Positions 17,434-25,657 of a stretch of 64,000 nucleotides of DNA are shown piece by piece. The notes under the pieces are model-generated. The model saw only the letters and a program-made list of their open reading frames with translations, had not been told where the DNA came from and made no database searches. Made by a program: the position numbers and the translations under genes. The stretch comes from Pseudomonas sp. CCC3.1. Lineage in GTDB: Bacteria > Pseudomonadota > Gammaproteobacteria > Pseudomonadales > Pseudomonadaceae. Positions within the stretch are counted from its first letter, which is position 1. Each line of letters begins with the position of its first letter. The stretch lies in the NCBI RefSeq assembly GCF_034347405.1, contig NZ_CP133778.1:4532501-4596500 (forward strand), given 5' to 3'.

Positions 17434-18234
17434 TCACAGCATCATCAGCAGCACTTTGCCGATCATCAACACGCTGACCACCGCACACAGCACTGCAAAG
17501 CCTTGCTGCATCCGTTTGCCCGAGACTTTCGGCGCCACAACACGTCCGATGATCATCCCGGCCAAAGTCGCGCTGATAAACAACACAGCTTCCTCAGACA
17601 GGTTAAAGCCCTGATAAACCAGATGCCCCAAGGTGCCCAGTGACACCAGCGCCACCACCATCAATGAGGTGGCGACAATCCCGTGCATCGGCACGTCGCT
17701 AAACTTTCGAAAGGCCGGCACGATCAAAAAGCCGCCGCCAACCCCCAGCAGCCCCGTCAGCAACCCCGACGCCGCGCCGATTGAAGCCAGCGTCGCGGCG
17801 CATCGGGCATCCCACTTCAGGTGCCCGGTTGAAGGATTAAGCTGGCAGTTTTTAGGGTGATCGCCCTCGTCTCCAGGGCAACCCGCTCTTGCCTGCATAA
17901 ACATACGCCCCGAGACAAACACCATCACGCAGCCAAACAGCGCCATCAATGCCGCACCCGGCAACAACTTGGCCAGGTACAACCCCACCGGCGAAGCCAG
18001 CCAACCCGCCCCCGCCATCAGCCCGGCAGCCTTGTAACGCACCAGCCCTTTGCGTAATCCGTCGACTGCACCTACGCCCGCTGCAACACCGACGGCCAAC
18101 AACGCCACCGGGGTCGCGTCGAGCAACGTCCAACCCAAGCCCAGCGTCAGCGCCGGGATGGCCAAAATACCGCCGCCCGCCCCGGTCAGCCCCAACAGCA
18201 ATCCCACCAGCGCGCCCAAGATGATAATCAGCAT
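17434..18234 (-). CDS. TauE/SafE family anion exporter
   Basis: Membrane protein of 266 residues with about eight helices. It has the duplicated TauE/SafE motif GxxxGLLxGLxGxGGG (LLLGLTGAGGGILAIPAL near the start; GLLTGLLGVGGGFLIVPAF in the second half). The family exports sulfite, sulfoacetate or other sulfur anions. Its position 8 bp after the SQR-like gene suggests export of a sulfide-oxidation product such as sulfite, which the persulfide dioxygenase on the other strand would make; this is an inference. Confidence 0.88.
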   Translation of the reverse strand: MLIIILGALVGLLLGLTGAGGGILAIPALTLGLGWTLLDATPVALLAVGVAAGVGAVDGLRKGLVRYKAAGLMAGAGWLASPVGLYLAKLLPGAALMALFGCVMVFVSGRMFMQARAGCPGDEGDHPKNCQLNPSTGHLKWDARCAATLASIGAASGLLTGLLGVGGGFLIVPAFRKFSDVPMHGIVATSLMVVALVSLGTLGHLVYQGFNLSEEAVLFISATLAGMIIGRVVAPKVSGKRMQQGFAVLCAVVSVLMIGKVLLMML

Positions 18235-18242
18235 GCTTGAAC

Positions 18243-19808
18243 TCAGTCCGGCTTACAGTCAGTGAACCACTCGCGCCCTTTGAGCATGCCTTGCCAATAA
18301 AACCATGGCAGCAGCGTGGCCTTCAGGAACCACGCCGACTTGCGCGGTACAACCGGGTCCAGCGGGAACGTCGGCAGCAATTTTGCGCCATAGCCGAACT
18401 CGGCCAGAATCACTTTTCCTTTTTCCACCGTCAGCGGGCAAGAACCATAACCGTCGTAGCGCTTGGGCAACGCCGCCCCTTTGCGCAGGGCAATCAGGTT
18501 GTCGGCTACCACCACGACTTGCTTGCGGGCCGCCGCTGCCGTCTTGGCATTCGATGTGCCGCACACGTCGCCAACCGCGAAAATCTCGGGGTAACGCGGG
18601 TGTTGCAACGTTGCCGGGTCGGTTTCAAACCAGCCAGCCTTGTCTGCCAGTTCACTGCGGCGGATCACATCCGGCGCCTGTTGTGGCGGCACCACATGCA
18701 GCATGTCGAAACGTTTTTCATGGCGCGTGACCTGGCCATCAGCGCCCGTCACATCAAACCAGGCCGTCTTGCCCGGGCCATCGACCTTGACCAGATTGGA
18801 CTGAAAAGCCAGTTGAGCCTTGTAAGCCTCAACGTATTTCATCAAAGGCGGGACGAAGGTCGGGACACCAAACAGCGCCGCCCCCGCCAGATTGAACTCC
18901 ACCGAAATCGAATCCAGAACCCCCTGTTTGCGCCAGTGATCACACGACAGGTACATGGCTTTTTGCGGCGCACCGGCACATTTGATCGGCATGCCCGGCT
19001 GCGTAAACAGCGCTTTGCCACCGCGCAGCGAACGCACCAGTTCCCAGGTATAGGGCGCCAGGTCATGTCGGTAGTTGGACGTGACGCCATGCTTGCCCAA
19101 AGTTTCTTCCAGGCCTTCGATGGTCTCCCAGGCCAATTGCAGCCCAGGGCAAACGATCAATTGCTGATAGCCCAACTCAGTGCCATCGCTGATCAACACC
19201 ACCTTGCGTTGCGGGGCAAAGGCGCAGAGCGATGCTTTGATCCACTGCGCCCCTTTGGGCATCACCTCGCCAGTGGGCCGCACCGTGTCTTTGACGTCGT
19301 AGGCACCGCCGCCCACCAACGTCCACGCGGGCTGATAGTAGTGTTCGATGCTGGGTTCGATCACCGCGATGCGCAAGGATGCGTCGCGCTTGAGCAAGCT
19401 GGCCGTTACCGAGATACCGGCCGAGCCGCCGCCAATCACGACAACGTCAAATTGGCGGACTTCACGCACACCCTGCGTCGCGGCTTCATACAGCTTTGAA
19501 GAGCGATTCCCGGTGCGGCAATACGCCAACACCGGCGTGGGCATCTGGCTCAACAATTGATGCAACTGCTGCGCTTGCTCGGAGGTCGCCCCGGTGGTTT
19601 GCACGGGCAGGTAAGCAAAGCTCAATCCCAACGCCTCGGCGGCCTGCTGCATTGACGTGTGTTCGGGTTGCTCCGGCCCGCCTTCATGGTCTGGGCGATT
19701 GCAGATCACGCTGCGAAAACCCAGCGCGGCCAACGTTTGGAGGTCTGACAGCGCGAGCTGCCCTGATACGGAAAACGTGTCGTCGATTCGCTTGATGTTT
19801 GGCTCCAT
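18243..19808 (-). CDS. DUF442 (CX5R phosphatase-like) domain fused to SQR-like flavoprotein
   Basis: 521-residue fusion. Residues about 1-110 are a DUF442/TIGR01244 domain with a CX5R loop (CRTGNRS), the same domain that is joined to persulfide dioxygenase in Blh proteins. Residues about 118-521 are an FAD/NAD(P) oxidoreductase of the sulfide:quinone oxidoreductase group: FDVVVIGGGSAGISVTASLL for FAD, Cys in IVCPGLQLAWE and the C-terminal GDVCGTSNAKTAAAARKQ. It probably oxidises sulfide to persulfide and passes electrons to quinone. ATG at 19808 has TGGAG before it; a longer frame to 19877 overlaps the regulator gene. Lies 44 bp after bigR on the same strand. Confidence 0.88.
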   Translation of the reverse strand: MEPNIKRIDDTFSVSGQLALSDLQTLAALGFRSVICNRPDHEGGPEQPEHTSMQQAAEALGLSFAYLPVQTTGATSEQAQQLHQLLSQMPTPVLAYCRTGNRSSKLYEAATQGVREVRQFDVVVIGGGSAGISVTASLLKRDASLRIAVIEPSIEHYYQPAWTLVGGGAYDVKDTVRPTGEVMPKGAQWIKASLCAFAPQRKVVLISDGTELGYQQLIVCPGLQLAWETIEGLEETLGKHGVTSNYRHDLAPYTWELVRSLRGGKALFTQPGMPIKCAGAPQKAMYLSCDHWRKQGVLDSISVEFNLAGAALFGVPTFVPPLMKYVEAYKAQLAFQSNLVKVDGPGKTAWFDVTGADGQVTRHEKRFDMLHVVPPQQAPDVIRRSELADKAGWFETDPATLQHPRYPEIFAVGDVCGTSNAKTAAAARKQVVVVADNLIALRKGAALPKRYDGYGSCPLTVEKGKVILAEFGYGAKLLPTFPLDPVVPRKSAWFLKATLLPWFYWQGMLKGREWFTDCKPD

Positions 19809-19852
19809 TGGGCACTCCAGGCACAACAAAAATGAATGGAATAGCTGGCCCG

Positions 19853-20182
19853 TTACTTCTTGAGCGCTTGACCGCAATACAGACCCGACAAGGTTTGCAT
19901 CACCGAAACCACTTCGAAGCTGGCGAGCGAGTAGAAAATGAATTTACCCATCCTGCGGGTATTGACCATGCCCTCATCGCGCAACACGCCAAGTTGTTGC
20001 GACAGGGTGGGCTGGCGGATCCCCGTCAGCGCTTCAAGCTCGCCGACATTACGTTCGCCTTGCGTCAGCTGGCACAGCAATAACAGCCGATCTTCATTGG
20101 CCAAGGCTTTGAGCAGGGTGCAGGCTTTGGACGCAGAATCGCGCAGAAGGCCGATCTCTTGACTGGTGAGCTGAGCAGACAT
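19853..20182 (-). CDS. bigR: BigR/SqrR-type ArsR-family persulfide sensor
   Basis: 109-residue winged-helix repressor (recognition helix TGIRQPTLSQQLGVLRDEG, about 53-71). Cysteines at 37 and 103 are 66 residues apart, the same separation as the redox pair of BigR and SqrR that forms a tetrasulfide bridge with persulfides and releases DNA. The metal-binding motif of arsenic sensors is absent. It heads the bigR-SQR-tauE strand and is divergent from the persulfide dioxygenase, with a perfect palindrome in between. Confidence 0.87.
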   Translation of the reverse strand: MSAQLTSQEIGLLRDSASKACTLLKALANEDRLLLLCQLTQGERNVGELEALTGIRQPTLSQQLGVLRDEGMVNTRRMGKFIFYSLASFEVVSVMQTLSGLYCGQALKK

Positions 20183-20231
20183 GGAAGGCTCCGAGATGTA
20201 ATGATCGACAGTCTACGACTCGATAATATAT

Positions 20232-20249
20232 GTTTCAATATATTGAAAC
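20232..20249. promoter_or_regulatory. Candidate BigR operator
   Basis: Perfect 18-bp palindrome GTTTCAATATATTGAAAC in the 92-bp gap between bigR and the persulfide dioxygenase, in an AT-rich patch (ATAATATAT upstream). Placement suits repression of both divergent transcripts. Confidence 0.7.
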
Positions 20250-20274
20250 CTTTTTGATACACACGAGGCTTTCC

Positions 20275-21138
20275 ATGCACGCCGAAATTCAAGGCTTCTA
20301 CGACCCTGCCACCTCGACCGTGAGCTACGTGGTTTACGAAGCCAGCGGGGGCGAGTGCGCAATCATTGACCCGGTACTCGATTACAACGCCGCGGCCGGG
20401 CGCATCAGCACCGACAGCGCAGACAGCATCATCGATTTTGTAGAAGCCCATGGTTTGCAGGTGCAGTGGCTACTGGAGACCCACGCCCACGCCGATCACC
20501 TGTCAGCCAGCGCCTACCTCAAGCGAAAACTCGGCGGTCAGATTGGCATCGGCTCGGCGATCACCCAAGTACAAGGCGTGTTTCGCGACCTCTACAACCT
20601 TGAGCCTGGGTTCAAGCTCGACGGCTCGCAATTCGACCATTTGTTTGAACCCGATGAAGTGTTCCACATTGGCCGTCTCCAGGTGCAGGCGCTCCACGTG
20701 CCGGGCCACACGCCAGCGGACATGGCCTATCAGATCGAGAACCACAGCATTTTCGTCGGCGACACCCTGTTCATGCCGGATGTCGGCACCGCACGTTGCG
20801 ATTTTCCGGGGGGCGATGCACAGCAGTTGTATCAATCGATCAAACGCCTGCTGGCCTTGCCGAACGACACGCGACTGTTCATGTGCCACGACTACCCGCC
20901 AGCCGGTCGCGAGGCCAGTTGGTCGACCACCGTTGGCGAACAGCGCGCTCGAAATATCCATGTCAACGACAGCATCCCGCTGACGGACTTTGTCGATATG
21001 CGCACCGCCCGCGACGCCACTCTGGGAGTGCCAGCACTCTTGATCCCGGCGATCCAGATCAACATCCGCGCCGGCAACCTGCCGCCAGCCGATGAAAGCG
21101 GACTGTGCAGCCTGAAAATCCCGCTGAACCGGTTTTAA
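20275..21138 (+). CDS. Persulfide dioxygenase (ETHE1/Blh-like metallo-beta-lactamase fold)
   Basis: 287-residue MBL-fold protein with the iron-site motif THAHADHLSA (about 65-74), HVPGHTPADMAY, GDTLFMPDVGTARCDFPGG and CHDYPP. These are the marks of the Blh/ETHE1-like persulfide dioxygenases, which turn glutathione persulfide plus O2 into sulfite. The ATG at 20275 follows CGAGG; the frame from 20230 would read through the operator. It works with the divergent SQR-like enzyme (persulfide source) and TauE/SafE protein (possible sulfite export). It ends at a strong terminator. Confidence 0.9.
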   Translation: MHAEIQGFYDPATSTVSYVVYEASGGECAIIDPVLDYNAAAGRISTDSADSIIDFVEAHGLQVQWLLETHAHADHLSASAYLKRKLGGQIGIGSAITQVQGVFRDLYNLEPGFKLDGSQFDHLFEPDEVFHIGRLQVQALHVPGHTPADMAYQIENHSIFVGDTLFMPDVGTARCDFPGGDAQQLYQSIKRLLALPNDTRLFMCHDYPPAGREASWSTTVGEQRARNIHVNDSIPLTDFVDMRTARDATLGVPALLIPAIQINIRAGNLPPADESGLCSLKIPLNRF

Positions 21139-21181
21139 AGACTGCCAAGCAGCGCCCGCACCTTCAATATTCTCCAGGCAT

Positions 21182-21209
21182 AAAAAATCCGGCCTGAGCC
21201 GGATTTTTT
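21182..21209. terminator. Bidirectional intrinsic terminator
   Basis: AAAAAATCCGGC-CTGA-GCCGGATTTTTT: 6-bp GC-rich stem extended by A/T pairs, with a T-run on both strands. It lies between the converging persulfide dioxygenase and RIO kinase genes. Confidence 0.92.
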
Positions 21210-21219
21210 ATTCATCGAA

Positions 21220-22113
21220 TCACTGCATCCAGGGTGGAGGCGGCTCTTCGGCTTTGCTCGGTGGTGCATCATCTGCCGCACGCACCGCCTGACGACGTTC
21301 TTCGTCCAGACGAGCCGCTTCAATCTCGCGAATCACTCCGCCGACATCCGCCAACTCTTCAGGCTCTTCAAACTCGCCCGTCAACACACTGGAAGGGCTC
21401 AGGGTGCCCGCTTCGTAAAGCGCCCACATTTCCTTGGCGTACTTGGTTTTCTTCAACTCCGGCGCAAAACGTCCGAAGTAGGAAGCCATGTTGCCCACGT
21501 CCCGCTCCAGCATGCTGAACGCGTGGTTGTTGCCCGCCGCGTCGACAGCCTGCGGCAGGTCGATAATCACCGGCCCTGTCGGCGTCAGCAGCACGTTGAA
21601 CTCGGACAAGTCACCGTGAACCAGACCTGTGCACAACATCAGCACGATCTGCGAAATCAGGTACGCGTGGTACTCGCGCGCCTGATCCGGCTCCAGCACC
21701 ACGTCATTCAGACGCGGCGCCGCATCGCCGTATTCATCGGCCACCAACTCCATCAACAGCACGCCTTCAAGGAAGTCGAACGGCTTGGGAACCCGAACAC
21801 CGGCACCCGCCAAGCGAAACAGTGCGGCCACTTCGGCGTTCTGCCAGGCATCTTCGGTTTCTTTACGACCAAACTTCGAGCCCTTGGCCATCGCTCGGGC
21901 CTGACGGCTGTTGCGAACCTTGCGACCCTCCTGATATTCGGCGGCCTGGCGAAAACTTCGTTTGTTAGCCTCCTTATAAACCTTGGCGCATCGCAGCTCA
22001 TTGCCGCAGCGGACCACGTAAACAGCTGCTTCTTTGCCACTCATGAGTGGGCGCAGCACCTCGTCGATCAGACCGTCTTCGATCAGGGGTTCTAAGCGTT
22101 TTGGAGTCTTCAT
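21220..22113 (-). CDS. RIO1-family serine protein kinase
   Basis: 297-residue kinase of the RIO family. Visible features are the ATP-binding lysine in LRCAKVYKEAN (after the GKEAAVYVV loop), the flexible RxxxRxARAMAKGSKFGRK loop, catalytic LVHGDLSEFNVLL and the metal-binding IIDLPQAVD. The acidic C-terminal tail ends in a proline-rich EEPPPPWMQ. Bacterial RIO kinases are found in many Pseudomonas, and their substrates are not established. The gene is single; the 248 bp upstream (22114-22361) show no gene and no repeat that I can recognise. Confidence 0.88.
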   Translation of the reverse strand: MKTPKRLEPLIEDGLIDEVLRPLMSGKEAAVYVVRCGNELRCAKVYKEANKRSFRQAAEYQEGRKVRNSRQARAMAKGSKFGRKETEDAWQNAEVAALFRLAGAGVRVPKPFDFLEGVLLMELVADEYGDAAPRLNDVVLEPDQAREYHAYLISQIVLMLCTGLVHGDLSEFNVLLTPTGPVIIDLPQAVDAAGNNHAFSMLERDVGNMASYFGRFAPELKKTKYAKEMWALYEAGTLSPSSVLTGEFEEPEELADVGGVIREIEAARLDEERRQAVRAADDAPPSKAEEPPPPWMQ

Positions 22114-22361
22114 CAGCTTTTATTGTGGGTCCTTTGTTACCAAACACGCGAATGTCACTCGTTATACGGCAATCCACTCACTACGGGGAGGGGGCGACCG
22201 TGTATGAGTCGCTTGTAGGCACGTCATGTGCCAAAAAATTCCGAATGCCATGGATGATAGTCGAGCGCTGATCGTAGAGCACCGACTAATCCCTTTGAAT
22301 AAACGCGCACCCTACTAGAACGGGGCTAAAAATATGCAGGCCATTTCTGAAAATCAGCTTG

Positions 22362-23153
22362 TTAATGCCTGAATAACTCTCCAGGTGTGAAACCAAACAT
22401 TTTTTTAAACGCCGCAATAAACGCCGACGTTGATTCATACCCGCACGACAACGCAGCCAGCGTCACACTGCCGCCCTCTTCAAGTACACGCAAAGACGAA
22501 AGCAGGCGCATGCGCTGACGCCAACTGCGAAAGCTCAAACCGGTTTCTCGATCAAATAAACGCATCAGGGTTTTTTCTGATGTGCCCAAACGTTCGGCCC
22601 ACAGGCTCAGGCTCGCGTCAGCATCAGGGCTTTCGATCAATTCATTGCACAGCATCAACAACCGCGCATGCCGTGGCAATGGAAGCGAAAAACCGACCTG
22701 GTTCAGACCCGCCAGTTGATCGAGCAGCACCTGCACCAAACGCTGCTCCGGGCTCCCGCCCTCCGGGTAATCCACCGGCAAGGCACAAAAAGATTTAATC
22801 AACTCACGTGCCAGCGGTGTGACTTCCAGCACACGGCAGTGCCCGGGCGCCCACAGACAGTCTTCACGGCGCACGTACAAGCTGCGCATTTCGGCGCGCA
22901 TCGAGGTCACGACTTCATGCTCCAGCCCAGCCGGGATCCAGATGCCCCACTGCGGCGGCGCGAAAAAACTGCCTTCGTCGGTGTGCACACCGAGCACACC
23001 GCTGATGGCGTAAGAAAACTGCACCCAATCATGTCGATGACGCGGCGTCCACGATCCGGCTCCCAAGCTTTCGGCGCGGGCATACAGCGGCCGAGGCAAG
23101 GTATTGAGCGCAGGAATCGCGCGTTGTGTACCACGTTGTCCGTTTGGCGGCAT
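22362..23153 (-). CDS. AraC-family regulator with cupin sensor domain
   Basis: 263-residue regulator: N-terminal AraC-type cupin (about 20-100, RHRHDWVQFSYAISGVL, WIPAGLEHEV) and C-terminal double helix-turn-helix (about 160-260, ending GYESTSAFIAAFKKMFGFTPGELFRH). This NimR-like arrangement often controls a divergent transporter. It is divergent from a bile-acid:sodium symporter family gene with 82 bp between the starts, its probable target. Confidence 0.88.
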   Translation of the reverse strand: MPPNGQRGTQRAIPALNTLPRPLYARAESLGAGSWTPRHRHDWVQFSYAISGVLGVHTDEGSFFAPPQWGIWIPAGLEHEVVTSMRAEMRSLYVRREDCLWAPGHCRVLEVTPLARELIKSFCALPVDYPEGGSPEQRLVQVLLDQLAGLNQVGFSLPLPRHARLLMLCNELIESPDADASLSLWAERLGTSEKTLMRLFDRETGLSFRSWRQRMRLLSSLRVLEEGGSVTLAALSCGYESTSAFIAAFKKMFGFTPGELFRH

Positions 23154-23235
23154 TGATTGACCTTATGTCGCAAGACGTGAGATAGGTCCGACGTTAGGCT
23201 AAGTCATCAATTCTTACAATGTTCTGGTGCCTGCG

Positions 23236-24264
23236 ATGCCTATGTTCAAACACCTCAAACGATTGTTCACAGACTGGTTTCTGTGCGGCATGTTGGTGGC
23301 GACATTTCTCTCTTATGTGTTTCCGACCTTCGGCAGCACGGGCGGCGCGATGCACGCAGAAGTGGTGATCAATGTCGGCGTGTTTCTGGTGTTTTTCCTG
23401 CACGGGGTCAACCTGTCCAGCGAGCAAATCCGCCACGGCCTGAAAAACATACGCCTGCACCTGATGGTTCAAGGCTTCACCTTTATCGTGTTTCCGCTGA
23501 CTTGGGTGCTCGCCAACACGCTACTGGGTGCGCACATTCCGCCCCTGCTGATGCTCGGCTTTTTCTACCTGTGCGCCCTGCCCTCAACCATTTCCTCATC
23601 GGTGGCCCTCACTGGCAGCGCAGGCGGCAACGTGCCAGCGGCGATTCTCAACGCCAGCCTGTCCAGCGTCCTGGGGATATTTTTGACGCCCTTGCTGGTG
23701 AGTTTTGTGGTGGGCAGCGGCTCGGGAGGTATCGATCTGGGCTCAACCCTGCTCGACCTGTGCGCCATGCTGTTGTTGCCGCTGGTGCTCGGGCAATTGA
23801 TGCGCCCGTTGTTCGGACGCTTTTTCGCCCGCCACAAGAAATACACCAACATCTGCGACAAAGTGGTGATCTTGCTGCTGGTGTACGCCGCGTTCTGCAA
23901 CTCGATGGTCTCGGGCATGTGGCAACAGCAAGGCACATCGGTCATTTTCAGTGCCTTGGCCGGTAGCGCGATATTGCTCGCTATCATTTTGTACCTGACC
24001 ACCCGCACCGCCCGCGCCCTCAAGTTCAGCACCGCAGACGAGATCGCAGCCGTGTTCTGCGCCAGCAAAAAGTCACTCGCCGCGGGTGCACCGATGGCCG
24101 CACTGATCTTCGGCGCCAACCCTGGGATAGGGCTGATTCTGCTGCCGATCATGATCTACCACCCGTTGCAGCTCATCGTGTGTTCGGTGATGGCGGAAAG
24201 CTACGCCAGCCGCAACCGCCAAGAGAAAGCCGCCCAAAGCCAAGCCGTTGTGGCGGCCAATTAA
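23236..24264 (+). CDS. Bile acid:sodium symporter (BASS) family transporter
   Basis: Membrane protein of about 342 residues with ten helices of the SBF-like family (LCGMLVATFLSYVFPTFG; GFFYLCALPSTISSSVALTGSAGGN; AAVFCASKKSLAAGAPMAALIF). The two crossover regions TISSSVALTG and ASKKSLAAGAP hold the conserved polar residues. The substrate is unknown; bacterial members carry organic anions. The start is uncertain: ATG 23236, ATG 23242 and GTG 23227 are in frame and none has a good ribosome site. Its last four bases overlap the convergent thiolase gene. Confidence 0.85.
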   Translation: MPMFKHLKRLFTDWFLCGMLVATFLSYVFPTFGSTGGAMHAEVVINVGVFLVFFLHGVNLSSEQIRHGLKNIRLHLMVQGFTFIVFPLTWVLANTLLGAHIPPLLMLGFFYLCALPSTISSSVALTGSAGGNVPAAILNASLSSVLGIFLTPLLVSFVVGSGSGGIDLGSTLLDLCAMLLLPLVLGQLMRPLFGRFFARHKKYTNICDKVVILLLVYAAFCNSMVSGMWQQQGTSVIFSALAGSAILLAIILYLTTRTARALKFSTADEIAAVFCASKKSLAAGAPMAALIFGANPGIGLILLPIMIYHPLQLIVCSVMAESYASRNRQEKAAQSQAVVAAN

Positions 24265-25535
24265 CGCTCAATAATCGCTGTAACGCCCTGACCGCCCGCC
24301 GCGCAGATCGAGATCAACCCTCGTCCCTGCCCGGCCGTGGCGAGCAATTTGGACAGGTTGGTCACGATCCGCCCACCCGTCGCGGCAAAGGGATGCCCAA
24401 TCGCCAATGAGCTGCCTTTGACGTTCAGTTTGCTGCGATCGATGGCACCCAGCGGCGCATCCAGCCCCAGTCTTTTCTGGCAGTAATCGGCGTCTTCCCA
24501 GGCCTTCAAGGTGCACAACACCTGCGCAGCAAACGCCTCGTGAATCTCGTAGTAGTCAAAGTCTTGCAAGGTCAGGCCATTGCGTGCCAAAAGCCGTGGG
24601 ACCGCATACACCGGGGCCATCAGTAAACCTTCAGCGCCATGTACGAAATCCACCGCAGCCGTTTCGCCATCTCGCCAGTAAGCCAAAATCGGCAACCCGC
24701 GCGCGTTGGCCCATTCCTCACTGCCGAGCAATACCACTGACGCGCCATCGGTCAGTGGGGTGGAGTTACCTGCCGTCAACGTGCCTTTGGCACTGCGTTC
24801 GAACACGGGCTTAAGGGCGGCGAGTTTTTCCAGTGTCAGGTCTGGGCGCAGGTTGTTGTCGCGGCTCAACCCCAGAAACGGGGTGATCAAGTCATCTTCC
24901 CAGCCAGCGTGATACGCCGCGCTCAATGCTTGGTGGCTGTGCAGGGCCAAGGCATCTTGCTCGGTGCGAGGGATGTTCCAGGTCTGCGCCATCAACTCGC
25001 AGTGCTGGCCCATCGACAGCCCGGTACGGGGCTCGCCATTGCGTGGAAACTCAGGCTTTAAAAAGCCGGGACGCAACTGAAGCAAGGTTTTGATCTTGTC
25101 CAGCGGCGCCTTGGTCCGATTCAACTGCAACAACCACCGGCGCAGCCCGTCATTCAGGCCAATCGGCACGTCCGAAGCGCTGTCGACGCCTCCGGCAATC
25201 GCGCATTCGATCTGCCCCAAGGCAATTTTATTGGCCACCAGCAGTGCCGCTTCAAGCCCGGTGCCACAGGCTTGTTGCAGGTCATAAGCTGGGGTTTGCG
25301 GCGACAAACGCGACCCCAGCACGCACTCGCGGGTGAGGCTAAAGTCTCTGGAGTCCTTGAGCACCGCACCGGCCACCACTTCGCCCATGCGCAGCCCGTG
25401 CAGGTTGTAACGCTCGATCAGGCCTTCCAGCGCCGCCGTCAACATCGCCTGATTACTGGCGGTCGCGTACGGCCCGTTGGAGCGGGCAAAGGGAATCCGG
25501 TTACCGCCAATAATGGCTACACGACGCAAACTCAT
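24261..25535 (-). CDS. Acetyl-CoA C-acyltransferase (thiolase, FadI-like)
   Basis: Thiolase of 424 residues. The nucleophilic Cys lies in LQQACGTGLEAALL (about residue 90), the catalytic His in EIHEAFAAQV and GHPFAATGGR, and the second Cys in ICAAGGQG. It joins or cleaves acyl-CoA chains. It is divergent from a FabG4-type reductase and a MaoC hydratase with a 122-bp gap. Together the three could run a reversed or partial beta-oxidation cycle (thiolase, 3-ketoacyl reductase, hydratase); the exact acyl substrate is not visible. Confidence 0.9.
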   Translation of the reverse strand: MSLRRVAIIGGNRIPFARSNGPYATASNQAMLTAALEGLIERYNLHGLRMGEVVAGAVLKDSRDFSLTRECVLGSRLSPQTPAYDLQQACGTGLEAALLVANKIALGQIECAIAGGVDSASDVPIGLNDGLRRWLLQLNRTKAPLDKIKTLLQLRPGFLKPEFPRNGEPRTGLSMGQHCELMAQTWNIPRTEQDALALHSHQALSAAYHAGWEDDLITPFLGLSRDNNLRPDLTLEKLAALKPVFERSAKGTLTAGNSTPLTDGASVVLLGSEEWANARGLPILAYWRDGETAAVDFVHGAEGLLMAPVYAVPRLLARNGLTLQDFDYYEIHEAFAAQVLCTLKAWEDADYCQKRLGLDAPLGAIDRSKLNVKGSSLAIGHPFAATGGRIVTNLSKLLATAGQGRGLISICAAGGQGVTAIIER

Positions 25536-25657
25536 AAGATGTTCCCTATTCTTTCAAGGTCTTTGATCGTTACAAGCGTAGGCCTTATCGCTGATAACGA
25601 ACGACCATGAGGTATTTGTGGTCAACCCTTTGAACCCCATCTGTCGGAGAGTGTTCC

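Noticed and set aside
18237..19499. 420-codon plus-strand frame opposite the SQR fusion
   Set aside because: Antisense to a well-supported flavoprotein; no domain or start signal.
22114..22361. Possible small RNA or gene upstream of the RIO kinase
   Set aside because: No terminator hairpin, promoter pair or coding signal could be made out; left as an unassigned 248-bp gap.
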